Source: Acidobacteriota bacterium
Lineage (GTDB): Bacteria; Acidobacteriota; Thermoanaerobaculia; UBA5066
NCBI GenBank assembly: GCA_016716715.1
Contig: JADJVE010000004.1
Coordinates: 310,001-374,000, forward strand
Direction of reading: 5' to 3'
DNA length: 64,000 nt
In this document: one piece after another, positions 1-5,967 of the stretch
Position numbering within the stretch: the stretch's first letter is position 1
Layout of the letters: every line of letters begins with the position of its first letter
Translations under genes and position numbers: made by a program
The notes under the pieces: model-generated
What the model was told of the DNA's origin: nothing
Database searches by the model: none
What the model saw: only the letters and a program-made list of their open reading frames with translations

Positions 1-236
1 AGCGCCTCCCCGAACGCGAGGCCGACGTCCTCGACCGTGTGATGCGCGTCGATGTGCACGTCTCCGTCCGCCTTGACCGCGAGGTCGACGCGGGCGTGCT
101 TCGCGATCGTCTCGAGCATGTGCGACAGAAACCCGACGGGCGTCGCGATTTCGGCGCGGCCCGTCCCGTCGAGGTCGAGAGAGAGAGACACGGACGTCTC
201 CTTCGTCTTGCGGTCCACGCGTCCCGTCCGTCTCAT
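1..236 (-). CDS. hisB: Imidazoleglycerol-phosphate dehydratase, N-terminal part (cut by window edge)
   Basis: Catalyses dehydration of imidazole-glycerol phosphate to imidazole-acetol phosphate in histidine synthesis (cytosol). Only the first 78 codons lie in the window; the frame is open to base 1. Visible family landmarks are FLSHML (residues 36-41) and the metal-binding stretch HIDAHHTVEDVG (61-72), with the HHTVED histidines and glutamate intact. No phosphatase domain precedes it, so this is the monofunctional form. The ATG overlaps the hisC stop by 4 nt (ATGA), after an AGGAGG-like ribosome site (cttcaggagg). Last visible gene of the aroDE-his operon; more his genes may follow outside the window. 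Confidence 0.93.
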   Translation of the reverse strand, partial: MRRTGRVDRKTKETSVSLSLDLDGTGRAEIATPVGFLSHMLETIAKHARVDLAVKADGDVHIDAHHTVEDVGLAFGEA

Positions 237-1291
237 GAGACCTCCTGAAGAGCGCCGAGAAAGAGATCGTTCTCCGCGGGTGAACCGATCGTGACACGCA
301 GGCGCCCCTCGGCCGCGGCCGTCATGTCGCGGACGAGCACGCCCCTTTCCAGAAGCGCCCGGCGCACGCGGGCGGCGTCGCCCCCGCACGGCTTCACGAA
401 CAGGAAGTTCGCGGACGAGGAGGCGACGGCGTGTCCGGCCCGCCGCAGGGCCCCCGCCACCCGCTCCCTCTCCGCGACGACGCTCGTGACACGAGCCCTC
501 GCGCCTTCGGGCCGCGCGAGGAGCGCGAGCGCGAGCTCCTCCGCCGCGAGGTCGACGTTGAACGGCAGCACGGCCTTGTCGATCTCCCGGGCGAGGTCGC
601 GCGGCGCCACGGCGTAGCCGATGCGGAAGCCCGCGGCCGCGTACGCCTTCGAGAGCGTGCGGAAGACGACCAGGTTCGGGCGCACGCCGACGAGGCCCAT
701 GAGGTCGTCCTCGGGCCCGGCGAACTCCACGTAGGCCTGGTCGAGCAGGACGACGGGCGCCACGTCGAGGAGCCTCTCGACGAACGCCCGGCTCGAAACG
801 CCGCCCGTGGGGTTGTTCGGCGAGCAGAGGAGCGGCACGCCCTTTTCCGCAGCCGCCAGATAGCCCGCCTCGTCGACGAGAAAGTCGGGGCCCTCGCGGG
901 GCACCGCGACGACCCTTGCAGAGCCGATCGCCGCGATCTGCCCGTAAAGCGAGAACGTGGGAGTCGCGAGGACGAGCGAGCCCCCGCCGGCGAAGACGGA
1001 AACGGCCGCGAGGATCGTCTCGCCCGACCCGTTCCCGACCACGATCTCGTCCGGGCTCCGGCCGATCGACGCCGCGATCGCCTTCTTCAGGCGCGGCGCG
1101 CCGAACTCCGGGTAGTGGCCCCAGCGGCGCGCCCTCAGCCGGTCGAGCACCTCGGCGCGGATCTCCTCGGGAACGTCGTCGGGCGACTCGTTGAAGTCCA
1201 GCTTGGCGCGGATCTCGAACGGCTCCTCGACGCCCGGCGTGTAGGCCTGCAGCGCGCGGATCTCGGGACGGATCGGGATCGCCTTTGTCAT
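233..1291 (-). CDS. hisC: Histidinol-phosphate aminotransferase
   Basis: PLP enzyme that transaminates imidazole-acetol phosphate to histidinol phosphate. 352 residues, normal for the family. Fold-type I aminotransferase landmarks: NESP near residue 34-37, CSPNNPTGG (156-164), DQAYVEF (184-190, the PLP-pyridine Asp), and TLSKAYAAAG with the Schiff-base lysine at about 215. Starts with ATG that overlaps the hisD stop (ATGA) and ends in an ATGA overlap with hisB, so translational coupling on both sides is likely. Placed between hisD and hisB, which supports the histidine role over other aminotransferase substrates. Confidence 0.95.
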   Translation of the reverse strand: MTKAIPIRPEIRALQAYTPGVEEPFEIRAKLDFNESPDDVPEEIRAEVLDRLRARRWGHYPEFGAPRLKKAIAASIGRSPDEIVVGNGSGETILAAVSVFAGGGSLVLATPTFSLYGQIAAIGSARVVAVPREGPDFLVDEAGYLAAAEKGVPLLCSPNNPTGGVSSRAFVERLLDVAPVVLLDQAYVEFAGPEDDLMGLVGVRPNLVVFRTLSKAYAAAGFRIGYAVAPRDLAREIDKAVLPFNVDLAAEELALALLARPEGARARVTSVVAERERVAGALRRAGHAVASSSANFLFVKPCGGDAARVRRALLERGVLVRDMTAAAEGRLRVTIGSPAENDLFLGALQEVS

Positions 1292-2604
1292 CGCACCCTC
1301 CGACCCAGCGCGGCCGAGTGGGCGACGAGGCCCTCGAAGCGCGCGAGGACGGCGGCGGGTCGCGAGAGAGAGCGCGCCGCCACGGCAGGCGCCGAGACGG
1401 ACCGGCCCCAGCGGAAGAAGTCGCGCGTCGACAGCCCCGAGTATCCGCGCGCGGCGCCGCCCGTCGGAAGGACGTGGTTCGGCCCGGCGACGTAGTCGCC
1501 GAGCGCGGTCGGCGTCGCGGAGCCGATGAAGAGCGCGCCCGCCGTGGGAAGAAGAGAAGAGGCGAACCGTTCTGCTCCCCTGCCCATGACCTGCACGTGC
1601 TCGGCGGCCACGGCGGCGCAGGCCGAGGCGGCGCGGGAGATTTCCTTGAAAATGAAGATCCGCCCGCCGCGGCGGAGGGCCGCTCTCATCACCTTCGAAG
1701 AAATCTTCTCATCGAATGCCTTCAGCTGCGCGGCGACCTCTCCCGAAACGGCGGCGGCGAGACGGCTCGAGTTCGTGAAGAGAAGGCACTTCGCGTCCGG
1801 GTCGTGCTCGGCCTGAGCAAGGAGGTCCGCCGCGACGAGCACGGGGTCCGCGTCGGCCGACGCGAGGATCGCGACCTCGGAAGGCCCGGCCGGGAGGTCC
1901 ACCGCGACGAGGCCCGAGACGAGGTGCTTGGCGGCCGCGACCCAGCGATTGCCGGGGCCGACGATCTTCGCGACCTTCGCGACGGAGACGAGCCCGGCGA
2001 CGCCGTGCGCCCCTCCCGCAAGGAGAACGGAGTCGACGCCGAGTTCGCGCACCGCCCAGCGCAGCTCCAGGCTGAGGGCCCACGCGCGCGGAGGCGTCGC
2101 GACCACGATGCGCGGGACCCCCGCGACCTGCGCGGGCACGACGCCCATCAGGAGCGACGAGGGGTAAAACGCGCGGCCGCCCGGGACGTAGACCCCGACG
2201 GAGTCGAGCGGCACGGGCCGCTCGACGAAGGAGACGCCGAGTCGGTCCGTGAACGCGAAGCCCGAGGGCACCTGTTTGCGGTGGTACGCCTCGATGCGCC
2301 GCCGCGCCGCGCGGAACGCGCGGCGGAATTCGGAAGACACTTCTGCTTCGGACCCTCTCCTGCGAGCGGACTTCGCCTCTGAGTCGAGCGAGAAGAAGAT
2401 TTTCTTAGAAGGTGAAGAGGGCACGCCGGCCTGGTCGAAGCGTTTCACGTACTCCCGGAGCGCCGGCTCCCCCTTTCCAAGAACTCTTTCGACGATGGGC
2501 AGGACCTGCTTCAGCGTGGCGAAGTCGGGCACGGCGCGGCGCGAGGCGAGGAGGGCACCCAGCTCTCTTTTTCCGCCCGTCGTGTTCGTGTCCACGATCT
2601 TCAT
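1288..2604 (-). CDS. hisD: Histidinol dehydrogenase
   Basis: Zn-dependent, NAD-linked four-electron oxidation of histidinol to histidine, the last pathway step. 438 residues from the ATG at 2604, which overlaps the hisZG stop (ATGA); the open frame extends further upstream but that part is only a shadow of hisZG. Landmarks: PAGPSEVA, AQAEHD (zinc ligands Gln and His), AAEHVQVM (catalytic Glu-His pair, usually APEH), GDYVAGPNHVLPTGGAAR. Oddity: residues 63-71 read SSPSKKIFF and two more AT-rich stretches near the C-terminal half read DEKISSKV and FKEIS; all three coincide with copies of the dispersed element described in the findings and use codons rare in this genome. Confidence 0.95.
   Translation of the reverse strand: MKIVDTNTTGGKRELGALLASRRAVPDFATLKQVLPIVERVLGKGEPALREYVKRFDQAGVPSSPSKKIFFSLDSEAKSARRRGSEAEVSSEFRRAFRAARRRIEAYHRKQVPSGFAFTDRLGVSFVERPVPLDSVGVYVPGGRAFYPSSLLMGVVPAQVAGVPRIVVATPPRAWALSLELRWAVRELGVDSVLLAGGAHGVAGLVSVAKVAKIVGPGNRWVAAAKHLVSGLVAVDLPAGPSEVAILASADADPVLVAADLLAQAEHDPDAKCLLFTNSSRLAAAVSGEVAAQLKAFDEKISSKVMRAALRRGGRIFIFKEISRAASACAAVAAEHVQVMGRGAERFASSLLPTAGALFIGSATPTALGDYVAGPNHVLPTGGAARGYSGLSTRDFFRWGRSVSAPAVAARSLSRPAAVLARFEGLVAHSAALGRRVR
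1637..1660 (+). repeat. Weak copy of dispersed AT-rich element, inside hisD
   Basis: Reads gagatttccttgaaaatgaa, about 14 of 20 matches to the consensus GAAGATTTCTTAGAAGGTGA. Lies 30 nt from a stronger inverted copy in the same gene. On its own this could be chance. Confidence 0.35.
1689..1710 (-). repeat. Copy of dispersed AT-rich element, inside hisD
   Basis: On the minus strand reads GAGAAGATTTCTTCGAAGGTGA, matching the consensus at 18-19 of 20 positions. Here the element runs in the same direction as the gene and is translated EKISSKV. The opposite orientation elsewhere is translated SPSKKSS. Confidence 0.75.
2391..2424 (+). repeat. Copy of dispersed AT-rich element, inside hisD
   Basis: Plus strand agaagaagattttcttagaa followed by ggtgaagagggc. 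Nearly full match to the consensus with one extra T. Antisense to hisD, where it is read as SPSKKIFF (residues 64-71). The flank GAGGGC is also shared with the cysS copy at 6121-6172. Confidence 0.85.
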
Positions 2605-4232
2605 CACGGCGCGCCCGCCTTCTCGCGCAGCCGGCCGAGGAATGCCGCGATCTCGCCTCGGCGCGAGACGAGCGCGGCGCGGCCGAGGATGACCGTCGCA
2701 CGGCTCGTCTCGATCGTCTCGATCTCGGCGAGGCCGTTGGCCGCGATCGTCGAGCCCGTCTCGATCAGGTCCACGACGACGTCCGTCAGGCGCAGGGCCG
2801 CCGCGAGCTCGACCGAGCCCGCGAGCGGGACGATCTCGTGCGCGATCTTTCGCGCGTCGAAGTACCGCGCCGCGAGGCGCCGGTATTTCGTGCCCACGCG
2901 CACGGGCTGGCCGTTCGGCCGGAACTCCTCGCCGGCCCGCCCGATGAGCGACAGGCGGCACTCCCCGAACGGAAATTCGACGGGCGAAAAGACGTCCTCC
3001 CCGGACTCGGCCACGCGGTCGCTCCCGACGACGCCGAGATCGGCGCCGCCGTGCGCGACGTACGTCGGGACGTCGTCGTCCTTGAGGAGCAGGAGCTCGA
3101 ACGCCCCGTCCGAAGACGGAACGAGGAGGCGCCGGCCGTCGGGCTCGCCGAACGACGCCCCGCCCGCGCGCAGGGCCGCGAGCGTCTTGCCGAGGAGGCG
3201 CCCCTTCCCGATCGCGATGCGCAGCGGGCGGGCCGCAGCCGACGCGGGCGCCGCGAGCGCCGAGACGAGCGCCTCGAGACCCACACAGAACCCGAGCGCC
3301 GGCGCCGAAACGCCGAAGCGCGCGAGCAGCGCGTCGTACCGTCCGCCGGCGGCGAGCGCGCCGGGAACCCCGGCGGCGTCGACCGCGAACGTGAGGCCGG
3401 TGTAGTAGGGCGCATCGGGCGTCGCGGCCAGATCGACGACGACGGAGAGTCCGGGGCGACGGGACCGCGCGAAAGCGGCCGCCCGGGCGAGCTTCTCGGC
3501 TTCGGCCGCGTGCGTGGGAGTCCGAAGGAGAGACGACGACGGGTCGAAACCCCGGAGAAGGCCATCTGCGATCTCACCCGCGACGGCGCTGGGTGCCCCT
3601 GCGTCGCGCAGGAGGGGCTCGATTGCGGACACCCGCCGCTCGCGCGCCAGGCGCATCACGTCCTCGAGACCTCGCTTCCGTCCGCCCGAGCCGACGCCGG
3701 GCGCAGCGGCTTCGATCACCTTTCTTAGAAGTCCCGCGAAGCCGAGGGTGAGCCGAAGCGCCGCACTCGGAAGCACGCCCAGTGCGTCGAGGAGCAATCC
3801 GAGCATCTCCTCGTCCGCCTCGAAACGGGCATCTCCGTAACGCTCGGCGCCGACCTGCGCGAACTCCCGCGGGCGCCCGACGCCGGTCTCCTCGTCGCGC
3901 ACGACGTCGCCCCTGTAAAAGAGTGACACCGGCTCGGCGAAGTCCCCCAGGCGCGGAGCGATGATTCGCGCCGCCATCGGCGTGAAGTCGGCCCTCAGCG
4001 CGAGCGCCTGGCCCTCGCGGTCGAGGAAGCGGTAGAGGCGCTCGTCGCCCTCGGCCGTCACGCCGGCGTAAGGATCCGCGTAGTCCAGCACGGGCAGGAT
4101 GACCTCGCGCAAGCCCGCGGCGCGCAGGACGGAGACGACGCCCTCCTCGGCCCGGCGGCGCCGGTCGGCCGCGTCGAAGAGCAGCGCCTGGACGCCGCGC
4201 GGCAGGTTCGGGTCGGGACGGTCGGACTTCAC
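2604..4232 (-). CDS. hisZG: Fused ATP phosphoribosyltransferase: HisZ regulatory domain + HisG catalytic domain
   Basis: First committed step of histidine synthesis: ATP + PRPP to phosphoribosyl-ATP. A single 542-residue frame joins a HisRS-like HisZ (about 1-325; class II synthetase-like stretches LRADFTPMAARI, FYRGDVVRDEE, GGRYDALLARFG) to a short-form HisG (about 336-542; LRIAIGKGRLLGKTL, RVGTKYRRLAARYF, and the PRPP loop VVDLIETGSTIAANGL). The linker is Ala-rich (APASAAAR). Short-form HisG lacks the C-terminal regulatory domain and normally needs separate HisZ subunits; here they are covalently linked. Start chosen as GTG at 4232 because it forms a GTGA overlap with aroDE and the upstream extension is only aroDE shadow. 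Ends in an ATGA overlap with hisD. Confidence 0.92.
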   Translation of the reverse strand: MKSDRPDPNLPRGVQALLFDAADRRRRAEEGVVSVLRAAGLREVILPVLDYADPYAGVTAEGDERLYRFLDREGQALALRADFTPMAARIIAPRLGDFAEPVSLFYRGDVVRDEETGVGRPREFAQVGAERYGDARFEADEEMLGLLLDALGVLPSAALRLTLGFAGLLRKVIEAAAPGVGSGGRKRGLEDVMRLARERRVSAIEPLLRDAGAPSAVAGEIADGLLRGFDPSSSLLRTPTHAAEAEKLARAAAFARSRRPGLSVVVDLAATPDAPYYTGLTFAVDAAGVPGALAAGGRYDALLARFGVSAPALGFCVGLEALVSALAAPASAAARPLRIAIGKGRLLGKTLAALRAGGASFGEPDGRRLLVPSSDGAFELLLLKDDDVPTYVAHGGADLGVVGSDRVAESGEDVFSPVEFPFGECRLSLIGRAGEEFRPNGQPVRVGTKYRRLAARYFDARKIAHEIVPLAGSVELAAALRLTDVVVDLIETGSTIAANGLAEIETIETSRATVILGRAALVSRRGEIAAFLGRLREKAGAP

Positions 4233-5788
4233 GCGACACCTTCCATGGTGGCCGCAAGGCGGGATTTCCAGGCGGCCGTGAAGCTCGCCCTCAAGCGTGG
4301 CGCGAGCCGGTCGAGGAGGTCGGCGGGCCGCGTCTCGACGCCCGTGAAGCGCGTCGCCTGCCCCGCAGCCTGCAGGAGCAGCAGCGTCTGGCCGTCCACG
4401 ACGGCGGCCCCCGCCGCGTACGCGGCACGGGCGAGGTCGGTTCCCTCGAGGCGGTAAGGCGCGTCGATCACGAGCACGCCCGGGCGCAGGAACTCCGGCG
4501 GGCAGGGAATGGCATCTCCTTCGCGGAGGCCAAGGGCGGTGGCATTCACGACAACGGCCGGAAAGGGAATCGGATCGGAAGACTTCTTCGAATGAAAGAT
4601 GGCCCCGGTCTCGCTGGCGAGCTGCTCGCCACGCTCCTCGCCGCGATTCACGAGGCGGACCTCCCACCCCTTTCTCAGAAGAACTTCCACCGCCACGCGC
4701 GCCGTGCCGCCCGCCCCAAGGACGAGAGCTGGCCCGCCCTCCGTTTTCGCCGATCGCTCCGGGACCACCTGCTCGAAGGCGACCCGGTCCGTGTTCGCGG
4801 AGCGGAATCGCGCCGGCGCGCCGGGACCCGACACGCGCACGAGCGTGTTCACGGCCTTCTCGTCGGCGTCCGCGAGATGCGCCGCTTCCTCCTTGAACGG
4901 AATCGTCACGGACGCGGCGACGAGCGGCAGGCCGAGGGCGTCGAGGCCGGCGACGAGCGAGGGCAGCTCCTTCCCGAGGGCCCGTAGCGCGAACGGCACG
5001 TAAAGCGCGTCCTGGCCGAGGGCCTCGAAGTTCGCGTTGTGGAGAGCCGGAGAAAGCGAGTGCGACACGCGGTCGCCGAAAAGGGCGAAGACGCGCCGCA
5101 CGCGGCGCGGCCGCCCGATTCCGTACACGTCGGCGAGGTCGCGGGCCGCAAGCTGCCCGGGGGCTGTCGCCCGAGCCGGGTCGAGCGCGCCGAACGACTG
5201 CGCTGCGCCGAGGTACGGCGACAGGACGCGCGTCGCGATTCCGGCCTCCCCCATCCCGAAGGCGGAGAACCGCCCGTCGCGATTGGCGGCCTGCACCTCG
5301 AGAAGACGCAGGACGTCCGAAACGTCGTTCGCCGTCGCGACGAGCTTCACGTAGCGCGCGCCGGAAGAGAGCATCCGGGCAACCAGTGCGCTCAGATCGG
5401 CGGGCACGCCCTCGGTGTCGTGGAGAGAAGAGATTTTCTTAGAAAGGGGTATTGCAGCGAAGCGAGTCCCGCCGTCGCGGCGAAACTCGACGTCGGCGAA
5501 ATCGAAACCCGCGGAGAGGGCACCTTCTAAGAAGTCTCTCTCTTCATCTTCTGTCCCTCTGAACGCGCCTCCCTCGGCCTTCGAGCGGACCGTGGCGATC
5601 AGAATTCGTTTTCCAAACGCCGCGCGAAGCGCGCCAAGTTCCGGCATTTCGACCATCGCGTCGAGGCGCACTTCCACCGCCGTCCCCTCCGGAAGGCTCG
5701 CGGCGTCCCGCGCGGCCTCGAAGGCCTCGGCGTTGGACGCCGGGGCGACGGAGGCGACGAGAAGCGTCTTTTCGGCGGTCAGGTCCAA
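4229..5788 (-). CDS. aroDE: Bifunctional 3-dehydroquinate dehydratase (type I) / shikimate dehydrogenase
   Basis: Two consecutive shikimate-pathway steps in one 519-residue protein. AroD domain (about 1-225): EVRLD (39-43), the catalytic His in SSLHDTEG (H123), the Schiff-base Lys in YVKLVAT (K148), and AFGMGEAGIATR (176-187). AroE domain (about 232-519): SHSLSPALHN (242-251), catalytic Lys in TIPFKEEA (K299), Asp in SANTDRVAF (D334), and the NADP loop LGAGGTARVAV (357-367). The frame begins with TTG at 5788, directly after the attenuator; GGAGGGG in the terminator 3' arm sits about 9 nt upstream and can serve as ribosome site. First gene of the operon. AT-rich, rare-codon stretches at 4571-4602, 4665-4688, 5424-5450 and 5521-5551 resemble the dispersed element. 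Confidence 0.93.
   Translation of the reverse strand: MDLTAEKTLLVASVAPASNAEAFEAARDAASLPEGTAVEVRLDAMVEMPELGALRAAFGKRILIATVRSKAEGGAFRGTEDEERDFLEGALSAGFDFADVEFRRDGGTRFAAIPLSKKISSLHDTEGVPADLSALVARMLSSGARYVKLVATANDVSDVLRLLEVQAANRDGRFSAFGMGEAGIATRVLSPYLGAAQSFGALDPARATAPGQLAARDLADVYGIGRPRRVRRVFALFGDRVSHSLSPALHNANFEALGQDALYVPFALRALGKELPSLVAGLDALGLPLVAASVTIPFKEEAAHLADADEKAVNTLVRVSGPGAPARFRSANTDRVAFEQVVPERSAKTEGGPALVLGAGGTARVAVEVLLRKGWEVRLVNRGEERGEQLASETGAIFHSKKSSDPIPFPAVVVNATALGLREGDAIPCPPEFLRPGVLVIDAPYRLEGTDLARAAYAAGAAVVDGQTLLLLQAAGQATRFTGVETRPADLLDRLAPRLRASFTAAWKSRLAATMEGVA
5424..5450 (+). repeat. Diverged copy of dispersed AT-rich element, inside aroDE
   Basis: Plus strand gagaagagattttcttagaa then aggggt. 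Falls on the strand leading to the catalytic His of the AroD domain (SKKISSLHD), so here the element-like DNA coincides with conserved protein sequence instead of an extra loop. Confidence 0.5.
5521..5551 (-). repeat. Copy of dispersed AT-rich element, inside aroDE
   Basis: Minus strand reads agagacttcttagaaggtg preceded by a gaagatgaagag tract. Translated DEERDFLEGAL with codons GAT, AGA, TTA, GAA and GGT, unlike the GC-rich codons on either side. Confidence 0.65.
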
Positions 5789-5792
5789 AACG

Positions 5793-5816
5793 AAAAACCC
5801 CTCCGGTTCGGAGGGG
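5793..5816 (-). terminator. Histidine attenuator: rho-independent terminator ahead of aroDE
   Basis: Perfect 8-bp stem CCCCTCCG / CGGAGGGG with loop AAC (plus coordinates 5798-5805 and 5809-5816), followed in the transcribed direction by TTTTT at 5797-5793 and then CGTTTTG. Lies between the His leader peptide and aroDE. Upstream segment 5844-5853 (GGTCCGGAGG in the RNA sense) can pair with CCTCCGAACC of this hairpin at 9 of 10 positions, giving an antiterminator. Confidence 0.88.
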
Positions 5817-5843
5817 CTTGTGTCGGCCTTGAATGACCCTGCG

Positions 5844-5886
5844 CCTCCGGACCTCGATCAGGCCGGCGGCGCGATGCGCTGCCGGC
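5844..5886 (-). promoter_or_regulatory. Attenuator leader RNA: pause/anti-antiterminator hairpins
   Basis: Immediately after the leader-peptide stop the RNA can form GCCGGC-a-GCGC / GCGC-c-GCCGGC (5862-5886). Next, GGCCT at about 5859-5863 can pair with AGGTC just downstream, occupying the antiterminator strand GGTCCGGAGG (5844-5853). This is the arrangement expected of a classical C:D, D:E, E:F attenuator. Structures were judged by eye, not by energy calculation. Confidence 0.7.
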
Positions 5887-5928
5887 TTATGTGTGGTGGC
5901 TGTGCCAGTGGCGCGAAGCGGACGTCAT
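5887..5928 (-). CDS. hisL: his operon leader peptide (His-rich)
   Basis: A 13-codon frame MTSASRHWHSHHT then TAA. Four of the last seven residues are histidine, all coded CAC. It sits 70 nt upstream of a terminator hairpin and then aroDE-hisZG-hisD-hisC-hisB. Such composition and position are the hallmark of ribosome-mediated attenuation: low charged tRNA-His stalls the ribosome on the His codons and frees the antiterminator. The ATG is only 9 nt from the end of the putative -10 hexamer, so it would be translated from an almost leaderless mRNA. Confidence 0.85.
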   Translation of the reverse strand: MTSASRHWHSHHT

Positions 5929-5937
5929 GGAACGCGG

Positions 5938-5967
5938 ATTGGACCCCGGCAGGCCCCGCCCTGTCAA
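5938..5967 (-). promoter_or_regulatory. sigma70-type promoter of the aro-his operon
   Basis: Minus strand: perfect -35 TTGACA (5962-5967), 18-nt spacer, -10-like TCCAAT (5938-5943). The -35 overlaps the cysS stop codon. Expected start of transcription is near 5931, three or so bases before the leader-peptide ATG. Confidence 0.7.

Noticed and set aside
2605..2961. N-terminal extension of hisD
   Set aside because: The frame stays open upstream of 2604 only because of high GC; the sequence is antisense-like shadow of hisZG and the ATGA overlap fixes the start at 2604.
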